Below are positions 48,346 through 60,365 of a stretch of DNA of 64,000 nucleotides, piece after piece (within the stretch, counting starts at the first letter, position 1; every line of letters begins with the position of its first letter). The notes under the pieces are model-generated. The model worked only from the letters and a program-made list of their open reading frames with translations, had not been told where the DNA came from and searched no databases. This DNA comes from Mimachlamys varia. Taxonomy: Eukaryota; Mollusca; Bivalvia; Pectinida; Pectinidae. The stretch covers positions 24,030,792 through 24,094,791 of the forward strand of contig OX392532.1 of NCBI GenBank assembly GCA_947623455.1, written 5' to 3'. The position numbers and the translations under genes were made by a program.

Positions 48346-49309
48346 AAGAACAGAATGTCTGTTCGCGCCAAGTGACGTCCTGGACGGGAAACGTTTTCGA
48401 ACCCAAGTTGATCTGCGTAATAACTAGCAATATAGCCCTATATTCATGAACAAGATATTTTCTGGATAGCAATTTGTGTTTGTCAACGTCCAATGATTCG
48501 CTTACTTCTATAACATAAGAGGCCATTTTTTCTTATTGACAAAAGTATCTCGCCGTGTGAAACCTGTAACATTGTCGGAGTAAGGATTCGCTATGCCAAC
48601 CATTATGACATTTGTTTAAAATATCATGTTGAAGCTACTACATTGTAGTATTTACGTCGATCGCATCTGATGAAGGGCTCAAATCAACCTGTGGTTGCCT
48701 TTTCATTTTACCCAACTGCTCTCAATGAGAAATGTGTTCCCTGGACAAACCATGAACACACAACGTTGATGATATTCTGGTTCATCGATGAGCGAGACTT
48801 GTTCGAGTATGTTACAACGTAGTATCTTATATATTTCACAATATATTTTCCAAGTGAGTTCTTGTCCTAGTAGTTATCGATAGCGAATCTTTTGACTTTG
48901 ACAAACAAATATCCTCAAACTATTTTTGTCATTACTATTTTCACACCATTGTGTGGAAATCAAGTTTTTTGCAGACAGCCACTAACAAGACGCGTACTCA
49001 TCAACCACAACAGAATAAAATACCTCTTTACGGTAGTTTGTTTCGTGTAGAAGATCTTTCTTTTTACCGATTCTCCCCCTAGTTTAATCGACTGTGAGTT
49101 CGGATTATGGTTTTGTTGACGCTTCGGTATTCTTTAAATAAATTTGTTCCATGTAAACTTAGGTTTGTTCGGATTGCACAATGTCAAATTATTGATGAAA
49201 ATACGGATTTAAATTTTTGATATAATGAGATGAGGACAAATGAAACATCACAATGTCGTGTGATTTGAGATAAAAAAAATATGGATCACAATGTGTCAGA
49301 AGAATACAT

Positions 49310-49665
49310 TTGGAGAACTATGGTCGCAATCTTCGTCTCATTGAGAAATATTCTGTATCTTTAAGTGATATGAAGATGGGCGTTTTTGAGTTTGCTCATT
49401 AGTGTGTTTACTGTTTGTGATTGACAATGATACTCGGTTCTCATTTTGAGAACTTGATGTTTACTTGGATGTGACAAAGATTATCATGGCGGATGTCGTC
49501 AATGAAGCAGAAGACGCTTACTCTTCCGGGCCACCTAGTCTTATTCTCTTGTACTTTTACAAGGGTCTCCATGGAAATCTTTCCTTTGTTCATCTTTTAC
49601 CCTTGGTTTAATCAATGTTGAGTTCAGATGATGAATTTGTTAACGCTTCGGTATTCTCTAAGGGT
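49310..49665. repeat. Dispersed repeat, longest copy of the 'GATGAAGCAGAAGA' family
   Basis: It contains TTGATGTTTACTTGGATGTG, GTCAATGAAGCAGAAGACGC, TTACTCTTCCGGGCCACC, TCTTGTACTTTTACAAGGGT, CCTTGGTTTAATCAATGTTG and TTGTTAACGCTTCGGTATTC. Partial copies lie at 19690 (inverted), 23330, 49050, 54450 (inverted), 54760 and 61010. Confidence 0.65.
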
Positions 49666-49669
49666 TGGG

Positions 49670-51553
49670 TGCGTTATGGGCCGATATTGGCCTCACCTCT
49701 CTTAGGAAAATAAAAATTAATTTTGTATAATAAAATTGTTATTTTTAAGATATTAAAGTACTGAAGCAATCATATTTTGTATTGTTTAATGAATTTTCTA
49801 ATTTTAAAAATGCTAAATACGGCTGAAATACGGTAATGTTACGGCATTATGGCGATTTTTGGTGGTTTTCCGTGCCAATTACTCAAGGGTTTGTGTTGAG
49901 CGCATTCAACAACCAAATGCATACTTTCAGAAAATAAATATGTTTGTATTTACAAGCTATACTCAAAATATTAACTTGGTTGTTGCATGCGCTGATATAA
50001 AAACAATAAAAAATACGTTGTACAAACTGGCATATCTTCGCGTCATAACTAATAATGCACCGGAAAAAAGTGAATTTATCCGGAACGGTTTCTGAGACAA
50101 CAACAGATGGAAGATGGAAATAATTGTTACAATGCTTGTGATGTCAAAAACGTGAAAAGGGTGAGTAGTAGACCTGAAATATTTTCATTGCACTTTGAAA
50201 TATTATCAATTTCATATTTAAAACGTTGATGGAGATCTGTACTTTTGCATGCAATGTTTACGATGTATTTTATAGCAGTCGCCGGCATTCCTGTTTTTAC
50301 AGTAGCCCCATTCCAATGGTCTAATATTAAGTCTCAAAATATGTCTGTACGCAACCTCCTGTACGAGTTAGACAACCAGTCAGTTTTTTTCATGTTCAAT
50401 GTATAAATGTTACAAACATAATCGGTTGTTTGGGTACTGCAGGTATCAATAAATTACCTTGGTTTATCGATTGCGGAAAGTCGCAGACGTCACTGTTGAG
50501 AAGTGTCCGACGATCCGCATCGAAAACAAGAAAGATCCTTACTGCTCGCCACATTTAGATGTACACACTTATAATCAATATCAACAAAATATTAAGCCGA
50601 AGTACATTTATCCATATCTACCTTTGCAAGATACCAATAACACGAAATAATTTAAGTTTCCAAGTCACAACAGAATGTAAATGTTATTACATTCGATAAA
50701 AAAAAAGATACAAATAGAATATTTTTTTGTTGTTTTGACTTCCGGTTGGAATCAGTCGAGTGGTATCGCGATTACCAATAGGGCGAAAGATGTGTTAGTA
50801 GGAGTTCAATCCGTACTTCCGACAGACATATTTTTTATTTTTTTTTATTATTATTTTTTTGTTTAATTTCATAAGCATAAGAAAAACAATTGATCTTCAT
50901 TAACACTATTATAGTTAAAATTTTATTTTTTTTTCTTGATAAACTACATGGTCACTCCAGCGTAACGAGTATGTAAAAGTTATAATTTTATTTCACACAT
51001 TTAACAGTGATGCTAATCTTGCATGTATCAATACGACCCCGAGATGCTTCTCACATCTGACATTCATATTAATTAATCATACAACAGAAATAACAAACAA
51101 ATGGTAACCAAACAGATAAATAGATAAACACTACAATTCATAAGGATAGCATAAAACAGATGGTCTATAGATTGATATGGAATGGAGAGTAAAAATTTAT
51201 TTGTTATCGAAATAATCGTCAAACATGTGTACTTTTAACGATGATTTGAAACAAGCAACAGTTGTGAGGAATATTCCATGTGCAGTTAGCATAAACAGTA
51301 TTTTATTTTCAAAAAAATCTCATAAATGATCAAAAAAATAAAGTATATTGGGGATTGGAAAACAAGCTGAAAGCTTATATCAATTCCTCTCCAGTTATTA
51401 TCCTACAGTTCTAAAAAGTACTAGACAATCAGTATACCGTAACTAATATTAACTTTCATGATCACCATGTACATTATTGCTTTACCTTAACTAAAATGTT
51501 CACCCAACAACACATATATACAATTATATTAAATCCATTTCATTGATTTCAGG
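49670..51553. other. AT-rich intergenic DNA with a possible tRNA-like SINE head
   Basis: No gene is recognised. At ~50742-50830, 'AGTCGAGTGGTATCGCGATT' and 'GGAGTTCAATCC' are spaced like A and B boxes, followed by a T-rich tail. This may be a decayed tRNA-derived SINE. TTGATTTCAG directly before the ATG at 51554 looks like a splice acceptor for an upstream transposase exon, but I cannot place that exon. Confidence 0.35.
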
Positions 51554-53004
51554 ATGCCTTCCTCGAAAGACTTTCCGTGTTGTTTATGTTCCAAAAGAAC
51601 CAAACCAGGAAATAGAAGATCTCTTCATGGTGTAGCGAACAAAGATTTGCGTAAATTCCTGTCAAAACAGTTTTTCGTTGAAATCAAAGAAGACAGTGTT
51701 ATTTGTAATAAATGTAGACAGTTGTATTACACATCAATATATAAAAACAAACAAACAGCAAACAAGGTTAGCTATACTAGTGAACATCAAAAGAAAGAAA
51801 CACCAGCAACTTTGAATTCACCACCGAGCATTACACTTCCAATACCGTCAGCTGGAGGGAGCCATTCACAATGTTTTGTTTGTAAACAAAGAGGTGGAAA
51901 ACTTGTTGTAATCCCATCTAAAGCTCGGTATGATCTTTTTCTTGAAAAAGAAATCATTTGTCCAACAGGGGCACGATGTTGTAGAGGTTACCTTAACCAA
52001 GACTCACTGACGAAAACGGCTCAAGATCTGATCGAAAGCTGTCGCACAACTTCTTCATTCAATCATGCTGGAATGATGGACTTACTTAAACAATTGCGTC
52101 AAATTGCTTTGCACAGCGCAAGTAAACGAATTGACTTTGACCAGTTAAGTTCCCTAGAAAATAGCGATATGGTAAACCTTACCGGGTTGACAAGAGCACA
52201 ATTCCAGGATTTATGTGGCCACATAAACGGTCTTCGGGACTCAAAACACAGAAGTACAACCATGTGTGTAGGTATACTTTTAACTAAACTCAGAACAGGA
52301 ATGTCCAATAGACTTCTTTCCACCGTTTTCAACATCGGAAAAGATTCCATAGGACGCGCCATCAAGTCTGCAAGGTCTGCTTTGATGGAATCATTTGTAC
52401 CAATGCATGTTGGATTTGGTCACATTACAAGAGAGGAGGTAATCCAGCAGCATACCCGTCCCCTGGCACAGACACTCTTTGGAGGAATGCTGCAGCCTGT
52501 TATTTTGGTTATCGACGGGACATACATCTATATTCAGAAGAGCGGCCAATTTAAGTTCCAAAGAAGATGTTACAGCTTACATAAACATAGACCACTGGTG
52601 AAACCGATGATGATCGTGACTACAACTGGATATATCGTCAGCGCTATTGGTCCATATTTCTCCGACCACAGTAATAATGATGCAAACATCCTCAATCATA
52701 TTCTGAAAAACAACATTGAAGAAATTCGTGACTGGCTGGAAAAAGAAGACCTTGTAATTGTTGAGGTTTTAGAGACTCACTTAATCTACTTGGCGAGTTT
52801 GGAATCCGGTCTGAAATGCCCTCCTTTCTCCGCAAAGGCCAGTCCCAGCATACAACAGAGGAAAGCAACACGTCACGTTTGGTTACCAAAATCAGATGGG
52901 TTGTCGAGTCAGCAAATGGTAGAATAAAGCATTGGCGGTTCCTCGACCATATATTACCAACAAATCAGGTCCCAGTTGTCTACGTGGACATACAATATCA
53001 TTGA
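51554..53004 (+). pseudogene. DDE transposase (DDE_Tnp_4 type) with a frameshift
   Basis: Residues 1-402 read as a DDE superfamily endonuclease of a cut-and-paste transposon. N-terminal cysteine pairs (C9/C12, C51/C54, C107/C110, C136/C142) suggest zinc-binding DNA-recognition modules. A helix-turn-helix ('LSTVFNIGKDSIGRAI', ~255-270) follows. The first catalytic aspartate lies in VILVIDGTY (D321), with 'GYIVSAIGPYFSDHSNND' after it. At about nt 52760 the frame is lost: reading continues in another frame as 'GFRDSL'-like sequence, then '[15 protein letters not shown]', which carries the third acidic residue, up to 53004. The break falls where the second catalytic Asp would be, and a few bases seem to be deleted there. 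An acceptor-like TTTCAG precedes the ATG, so a 5' exon is possible. Terminal repeats were not found. Confidence 0.75.
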
Positions 53005-53185
53005 CAGAAAATAATATTTGTCTTTGCAAACACACTAAGTGGTTTTTTTTCACTGAGCAGAATGGAGTTGATGTTACATTTCATTTGGCATCGTTGTTCT
53101 TTTTCATCGTTTAAACATACTTAAGTATTTCTTCATACGGGTGCGTTTTTTTCTATTTGTTCTTAAAACCGACTGTCTTTCTTAT

Positions 53186-53369
53186 GGGGTTTGCGCACCT
53201 GACCTATCTGCTTCTACATTAATATAGAATTTTTGGGTTCCCACCTTTTGGCTCATTGCAACACTGAAGAGCTCTAGGAGGACGAAACACCTGTATGATT
53301 CAGTTAAATTATTTTTACGGCATACTGTATCTATAACTAAATTTAAAAGGTGAAGCATATGTGTGTGTT
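53186..53369. repeat. Terminal-repeat-like dispersed sequence, solo copy
   Basis: GGGGTTTGCGCACCTGACC, CTGCTTCTACATTA, TCCCACCTTTTGGCT, ACACCTGTATGATTCAGTT and CATATGTGTGTG recur in order at 60366-60545, and inverted at 61341-61522. Confidence 0.75.
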
Positions 53370-53767
53370 ACGTCATCTTTCTAAACATCGCGGGCGCCGA
53401 GATAACTGCTGCTTGATGACCGTCGTAATCTCGCGCTGTCGCTGACGTATTTTCACTTTTTCGATATTTGGGAGCGAGATCTAAATAGTTGGTAATTTGA
53501 TCATTTAATCTTTCAAAACGTACGAGGTTATCTCCCGTTTAACGATCAGTAACGCGTTTGTAATATGGCAGTTTCGAATGAGATTTAAGATAAGATAAGG
53601 TTTAGTTAGTAGGACGGAGGAATCACCTTAAATTTGATTTGAAGAATGCACTATGTCCTCAATATGAAGCTCAGAGGGAACATATATTTGTGCCTTATTG
53701 ATAAAAGAATCAATAACCGATGTTTTATTTATTTTCTATAATCTATCTGTATTTTACCCGTGTTTAA

Positions 53768-54130
53768 AGGCCCAATATACGTAACTTTCGGCAAATCCTG
53801 AAGTGAAAATCAAGCCTAATAACTTATTATATTTATAGTTTTAGTTAAGATTAACTGATATCAGCAATATGCAAGATGAATTCTTTCGCGGTTACCGGTA
53901 CACTATTTGTAAACACGCGTCCATTTCGAACTTCTACCTTCGGTTTGTTGTTGAAGTGGGCCCCACCTGAATTATTTTCAATTCTTTGGATTTTTTGTCA
54001 AGAGTTTCTTGTTAGTTACCGCCGAGGTTTACTTCGTTTTAGGCTTATTTTGGCATGGTTATCAACTGAATTTTTTTTCAGAATTTTTCAGAATCACGAA
54101 AATTTCCCTGAAGTTACCTATATTGGGCCT
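53768..54130. mobile_element. TTAA MITE, copy D, 363 bp
   Basis: AGGCCCAATATACGTAACTT at the left end and AAGTTACCTATATTGGGCCT at the right, with TTAA on both sides (53764-53767 and 54131-54134). The interior matches copy A closely (GTGGGCCCCACCTGAATTAT, TTGTTAGTTACCGC). The 119-codon open frame across it is chance. Confidence 0.9.
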
Positions 54131-54139
54131 TTAAATGTG

Positions 54140-55440
54140 AGGGATTTTTTAGCAATGTCAATTGACAGAATAAGTCGTAACCCAGACCAAACTGTTGCTT
54201 CTGCTAAAAAGGAAAAAATAAAGTTAAAACAATAGATGTGATCCGTGCTATTTTTATTTCACTTTTCGAATAGAAAATCAGTGGTGCTATCATAACGGAA
54301 AATACAAAAAAATGTACTACTGAAAAAGCCTTACATGTACATGACAAAACAACAACAAAAAAAACACAATTATGTACATACCATTTGCTTGAACAGACGG
54401 AATATGTGAAGGAAATATGTAAATGAAGACTCTCTTAAAAGTACATTAAAAAAAGACCAGGTGTTTCGAAAGAGAAAGCGTCTTCTACTTCATTGACGGT
54501 ATCCGCCATGTTAATCTTGCTCACATCCATGTAAACATCACTACACAACATTGAGCACACTTATAAGCATACTCGAAAACGTCCATCTGCATATCACACA
54601 AAGATAGAGAAAATTTCACGATGAGATCAAGATGGCGACCGTAATACCTTCCCATAGCCATCATCAACCTGAAGAACCTGCAAACACTTTTCATGTACTA
54701 AGGATGTTTGGTTTTCAATAGATTTTATCCTTGCGATATGGCTTTGGTCATCATTGACCACTAGTACTCGTGATTCCCTGAACTCCTGGTCTTATTCTGT
54801 TATATTGTTGCTAGGGTCTCCGTGTAAATATTTTCTTTGTTCATATTTTGCCTCTAGTTTAATCGATTTTTGAGTTCAGATTATGGTTTTGTTGACGCTT
54901 TGGTATTCTCTGATTATATAAATATCGGAGATTTTGCTTGAACAGGTATGTCATCTGCTTTTTACCTAATGATATATATGAATACAATGAATACAAATCT
55001 AAAAATGGCAGGAGTGAAAATGTTACCCTCTATTCTGTACTATATTGCAAAAACAAAACCAGCAACAACAATTCTTCGTATAAATGTTGATTATTAGCAA
55101 AGTACAGACATTGGTAACATGTTTGGCCTAAGTATCGAGGTTTACAAGTTACCCCTTCCACGGCCACACCAGGACTGACGCTATCAGACCTGTACATGTT
55201 CTCACAGTTTAACCAAACATAATTAGAATCTTAATTCATAGACAAAAGGAAAGTGTCAGATAATGATATATACCAGATGATAGGAGACTCTCGGGGTCAC
55301 ATTCCGATGAGGCACCTGACACCCATGGGAACTCGATTACGCTGTCCAGTGCCGAGCCTGGCGGTGAACTCCTTAATTGAATGTCAAGATATAAACAAAT
55401 CACATTAATCACCTTGAGTTACTAAATTCTCCTATAAACA
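54140..55440. other. Intergenic DNA downstream of the GPCR
   Basis: It holds two pieces of the dispersed repeat family (54450-54560 inverted and 54760-54915 direct). Nothing else is recognised. The GPCR 3' UTR must lie just left of 55449. Confidence 0.4.
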
Positions 55441-55448
55441 GAAATATT

Positions 55449-56555
55449 CTACCATCGAAGACTAGTACTGCGACTTGAACGCAGCATTCGTGTCTCGTAA
55501 AAGAACCTTTCCGTCGTGAAATGTTTCTGCCGTACGAATCGGCGACAAGTCAGCATATATCCGAGGGCTTGTCTAAAACGCCTATTGCATATTATATAAA
55601 TAATAAAATTAATAAGTTGTCCGAAACTATTTATTGCTAATGTGTAATGTGCGTAAATTATCCACGATGACGTCAACAAAAATGGACATAACTCAAACTC
55701 TAGGCAAGCGAATGTAGCACTGACGTAAAACAAAAAGGGGGCTTCACAAACGATGAAAGTGAAAACTATCCAAAGGGTGATCACAGATAGATGACGTGAT
55801 GAGTTGTACACAGAGAGTCGTGACGTAGTCCGCAAGGATCTAGACTTTTTCAATGATTTAAGTATTGCCGGTTCGATACAAATTAGAATCATTAAAGGAA
55901 GAAATATGAACAGAATCGGTTGTATGTACCATAACGTAAAATTTGACACGACAATACGACAAGCCAGAATTGTATCGTTTGCAAGATAGAAAGAACTAGT
56001 TTCGGTTGGATGATAAGTATGGGAATGAATTTGAAGAACAAGATATACAAGTGAACAAAGAATAGAAAATATAACGAATATCAGCGTGTGCTTTTTAGAA
56101 CAGATTAATTTTGCCCGAAACGGATAAACGACGCAGATATACCGTTGAATAGCCAGTCCAACGATTAAATAAGTCGACGTGTAATGAAAGAATACCGGTA
56201 AAAAATTAAACAGGAATGTGTACAGTTCACATATTCTATAGGGGAGATAATCACGGTAGTCTTCAAAATAAAACACATATACATCGATAGCCCCGAGTGA
56301 TAAGCAACAAAGCATGTCACACAGACAGATGCTAATCAATAACATGTGGGAAGGGTTTCTCAATTTAATTTTCCAGAAAATTGCAAGGGTCAAACAATTG
56401 CAAATGAAGACTAAACTTGCTATGACTGGTATGATATATTTATGTAAAACTATGGTGTTGAGATCGTTCGCTTGGAAAAGTATCGGGAAAAGACTATTGA
56501 TTTGAACTGCTTCTTGCACTGTAATATTATCGGTATTGTTACCTGATCCGTTCAT
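55449..56555 (-). CDS. Class A (rhodopsin-like) G protein-coupled receptor, single exon, 368 aa
   Basis: This is an intact intronless reading frame with seven hydrophobic segments, so it is a plasma-membrane receptor, probably for a neuropeptide. The N-terminus has three N-glycosylation sequons (N2, N6, N10). TM1 (~40-62) has the conserved Asn (ICNCLTL), TM2 has the conserved Asp (ICLCDML, D80), and Cys109 and a Cys in the second outer loop could form the usual disulphide. TM3 ends QRYICVVYP (137-145), so the DRY motif is changed to QRY. TM7 has NSFGQLINFIIY in place of NPxxY, followed by a basic helix 8. The INFIIY form is common in invertebrate FMRFamide/sex-peptide/myosuppressin-type receptors, which suggests that group, but the ligand is unknown. 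A broken relative lies at 62702-63302 in the opposite orientation. Confidence 0.88.
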   Translation of the reverse strand: MNGSGNNTDNITVQEAVQINSLFPILFQANDLNTIVLHKYIIPVIASLVFICNCLTLAIFWKIKLRNPSHMLLISICLCDMLCCLSLGAIDVYVFYFEDYRDYLPYRICELYTFLFNFLPVFFHYTSTYLIVGLAIQRYICVVYPFRAKLICSKKHTLIFVIFSILCSLVYLVLQIHSHTYHPTETSSFYLANDTILACRIVVSNFTLWYIQPILFIFLPLMILICIEPAILKSLKKSRSLRTTSRLSVYNSSRHLSVITLWIVFTFIVCEAPFLFYVSATFACLEFELCPFLLTSSWIIYAHYTLAINSFGQLINFIIYIICNRRFRQALGYMLTCRRFVRQKHFTTERFFYETRMLRSSRSTSLRW

Positions 56556-57032
56556 TATGAAAATAAAATCCTAATCTCTGTCTAAATCTCAAATGCAGCT
56601 ACTTTTTAAAAAATCAATAAAACATATCAACAGCGGATACTTATCGACATAGTATCCCCTTTTTTTCTTATCTCTTAAGAGGGGCTTCCTAAATGTGGAA
56701 TATATTGTTTATGCTGAATGTAATGAGTTGTTTAAATGTTTTTAATATGGCCCTAGTTAACTCCTTGTTTTGAAACGAAAAGAAAAAAGGCGATAATATT
56801 TGACATAATCACGTTTTAGAAAACACTGATTGGACACCTGACGCCTTAAAACCGATACGTTATTAATTAGAACGATATTAAGTTATTTGATATTCCTCGC
56901 TTACATAAAACTAACACCGAGGATATATTGAAAAGATGTGAAAACAATTTCCAAAAAGATGAGCAATTTATAGCGTTACACTGATTCACACTTAACGTAT
57001 CAGTAACTGTCTTGCTGTTGGGCGCTGTTGCT

Positions 57033-57690
57033 GTAAATACTGATGTGTCTTGTTGGTAAGCGTAGTCGCTGTCATTCTCGATGTGTCTTGTTGGCAAGCG
57101 TAGTCGCTGTCGTTCTCGATGTGTCTTGTTGGTAAGCGTAGTCGCTGTCGTTCCCGATGTGTCTTGTTGGCAAGCGTAGTCGCGGTTGTTCCCGATGTGT
57201 CTTGTTGGCAAGCGTAGTCGCTGTCGTTCTCGATGTGTATTGTTGTTAAGCGTAGTCGCGGTTGTTCTCGATGTGTCTTGTTGGTAAGCGTAGTCGCTGT
57301 CGTTCTCGATGTGTCTTGTTGGTAAGCGTAGTCGCTGTCGTTCTCGATGTGTCTTGTTGGCAAGCGTAGTCGCTGTCGTTCCCGATGTGTCTTGTTGGCA
57401 AGCGTAGTCGCTGTCGTTCCCGATGTGTCTTGTTGGCAAGCGTAGTCGCTGTCGTTCCCGATGTGTCTTGTTGGCAAGCGTAGTCGCTGTCGTTCACGAT
57501 GTGTCTTGTTGGCAAGCGTAGTCGCTGTCAGTTTTGTTGAAGCTTGTTTGGCGTGGTCGCTATCACTTTTGATGAAGCTTGTTGTTGGGCGTGGTCGCTA
57601 TCACTTTTGATGAAGCTTGTTGTTGGGCGTGGTCGCCGTCAATCTTGATGTGTCTTGTTCTGGGCGTGGTTGCAATCAATTTTCATGTGT
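57033..57690. repeat. 38-bp minisatellite with a diverged flank
   Basis: The unit CGATGTGTCTTGTTGGTAAG then CGTAGTCGCTGTCGTTCT (38 bp) is repeated about 13 times from ~57033 to ~57530. It continues as older units with GATGAAGCTTGTTGTTGGGC then GTGGTCGCTATCACTTTT to ~57690. As 38 is not a multiple of three, a cycling open frame appears in all three minus-strand frames, which explains the apparent 89-190-codon frames. Confidence 0.93.
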
Positions 57691-58122
57691 CTGTTACCTT
57701 TGGCTACGAAGGAAAACTGTTGTTCCGTTAATTTCTAAATGACGCCATTCTATTGTTGGAAGCAATCAATCTGGAAAACAATTTTTGTATATTAGAATTT
57801 ACAATCTACACTGACATTCACTAAATCACCATTGTTACACGGCTTGGCTACAATTCTGATGAATCGTTTTAAAATTACAAACATATCTCGTGGAATTGAA
57901 CCGCCATTAGCAACAATAGTGTTTTGCCAGAACTCGAAACCCGGACTTCAAACAAGAGAAGGCAAACTGCTCTTCCACCAATAAGATTTAGTGTTTTCAA
58001 GTATCATCTAAATAGGCAAATTATGTTGAATTTTAAAACAACAGAAAGCAACAAAGTATGGCACAAATATAGTCATGTAATATACCAAAATGTTTGTCAT
58101 TACATGAACTTTCTTAATATTT

Positions 58123-58314
58123 TCAAACATAAGCTGCATAAGCGGTCAATGTGTAAGTAGGGTTACATTGTTTATGAAGCAGTCCTAACAAGAAGTTATT
58201 AGGTGCCTTGTCTGCAGACACAACCTCATACCTATCAGGTAGTTCGCCGAGTGCTTTTCCAACATCAATGTCAAGACATATCGATTTTTGTTTGGGTTTC
58301 ATTTTGTATCGCAA
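58123..58314 (-). pseudogene. Possible retroelement fragment ('ADKAPNN' motif)
   Basis: A short frame reads 'LGELPDRYEVVSADKAPNNF'. It resembles the (V)PADKAxNN motif found N-terminal to the reverse transcriptase of Penelope-like elements and related proteins. Only ~60 codons remain and no RT core is seen nearby. The match is short and uncertain. Confidence 0.3.
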
Positions 58315-59224
58315 ACTGCTTATTTTTTTTTTTTTTTTTTGATAGGGGACTTGATAGACATTTTTTTATAACATGTATATGCTGAAAAAGATATCCTAAT
58401 GTCAGTTCACATAATGATATATCCACTTAAAACTTAACCATTTAGTATTTAAGTAAAAAAAAAGTGTTTTTCGAGCTAGATATTTGACTTAAGTTAAAAT
58501 TTCAGTTGATTTATTAAGATTAACTCGTAAAAAATTCCCCGTATTGATGTGTTTCTTTAACATCTTTGCATAAAAATACATATTTTTATATACATACATT
58601 GCTTGCAAATAGCCATTTAACAATTTTGGCAATTTGCATACAGTTATAAAGATATATGAAGTTGTACTCACAAGTCGACGATATATCCAATGGTCGTTGC
58701 CATGGAGTTTTTAGTGTTTGGAACTCTTACACGCTTTCTTTCTTCTGTTGTCAGATTCAGTTTCCGGCATTCGTTCAGAAGCTGAAACTTTGACACATTT
58801 AACGATATAACTGTTCATAAAGAAATCAACAGTAGTTATATATAAGTGTTTGTCGCTCTAAGTGGAAACGAGAACTGTGTCAATGTTAAAAAAAACCGTT
58901 GTAGAACTCCGCTTTCCAATGTGTCCATTGCTAAATTAAACAATGAAACTTGCGTAGGATAAAGATTTGTATAGAAACAGTACACCATAAATAATATATT
59001 TCCATACAACTGAAACGTAATACTCGGTCACATTCCATACAGACCGATAATACGTCAAATTGGCGGCCTCATGACTTCAGCACGGTTCGAAATTAATACA
59101 ATGCTCACCTGTAATACACAGAGGTATTCTATATGAATGTTAAAATCTAAACAATACAAAAGAAATCGATTTTGTAATTTTTGATTATAAAACGATATTG
59201 CCGTGATATCGATACCGCGATACC

Positions 59225-59325
59225 TCTTGGGTTTTCCGCGTGTACTCCGGTTTCCTCCCACAATAAGACCCCGCACGTTAATTTCCGGGACAACAAGAGT
59301 GTTTTATATGTGCTGCAAAACTTGT
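59225..59325 (+). mobile_element. SINE central-domain fragment
   Basis: GGTTTTCCGCGTGTACTCCG then GTTTCCTCCCACAATAAGAC, followed by GACAACAAGAGTG, matches the central block of the tRNA-headed SINEs at 39161 (inverse) and 40195. The tRNA head is missing. Confidence 0.65.
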
Positions 59326-59859
59326 AATCAGTTTAAACGTGTATAGGATCAAGCCAATGTGACGGAGAAAAGGTCCAAGTTAAAATAAATCAATGTGATG
59401 TATTACATATCTTTGTACTGACATGGTTTGTTGTTGTCCGAAGGTCAATAACAATGAGGGATGGGGATTTTCGAATAAACATAGATAATATATTAATACT
59501 TTTACATCATCTACCTGAGAATAATACTTATCATAATTGCTCAAGAGTATTTCAAGCCTTGGTGCATTGTGTAATTTAATTCATAGTTCTGTATACACTG
59601 ACAAACATTTCGCCTACGTTCCATTTTTTCTAGAGATGCTGTTGACATTAAAAATGACACTGAACAAGCAGTTTGTGTCTTTTAAGTTTATTCGAAGGAA
59701 AATAATCTTAACCATGTTTTCGAAAGCTACGATCAAAAACCAGACCCAAAATATATGATTTCTTAAGGACTTTAGCTGTTGAATTCAATCACAATCAAAA
59801 GGATCTTAGCTAATAAACTTTAGATAAAAAATACGAAACAAGCTATTTTAACTTATTTC

Positions 59860-59965
59860 AATCACTGTTGTTGGCACGGATTTTAGCGCACACGGGTCTT
59901 AAAGTGATGGAAGGAAACCGAAGTATCCGGTTAAAGCCACGTGGTCCTGCAGTGACCTAATACTT
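59860..59965 (-). mobile_element. SINE central-domain fragment
   Basis: On the minus strand TAACCGGATACTTCGGTTTC then CTTCCATCACTTTAAGACC, followed by GCCAACAACAGTGATTG, matches the same SINE block. The head is absent or too decayed to see. Confidence 0.6.
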
Positions 59966-60365
59966 TACTTGTTGATAGAAGAATAAACCCTACGCAATCA
60001 ACCATGACGAAAGTTGTATAAGAGAATCAGTAACGCCAGTGCACTTGTGTAATAGATAGTTCTACTTTTGTATCGGTCGTTAATATTACATACACCTCGC
60101 TGTCTACTGTTACACTTATTGATTTATCATGTGGGGTTCTATAGTTGCTATACAACCAATTTATCAATAATTGATGTCAATGATTCAATCTAAGTCCTAT
60201 TGTGATAGCGCAACTTCTCGTTTTTCTATTTTTTTTGGGAAGCCTCCATAGCCACAGTTAATCTCATTTCAATAGTGTCACGGTACATAATATACACATG
60301 TTCGTAGTACACGATTTGAAATTATATAGAACACGTTTAATTTTACTTCTAAATTCATAATTAAA

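Larger units (their letters stand above)
57700..60360. other. Repeat-bearing intergenic DNA
   Basis: Apart from the SINE pieces and the short retroelement match listed separately, it has a T homopolymer (~58323-58341). No gene is recognised. Confidence 0.4.

Noticed and set aside
53876..54235. 119-codon plus-strand open frame
   Set aside because: It is almost entirely inside the TTAA MITE copy D, and the peptide has no motif.
56867..57515. Three overlapping minus-strand frames (89-190 codons) near the GPCR
   Set aside because: All derive from the 38-bp minisatellite and contain the same peptide in different frames.
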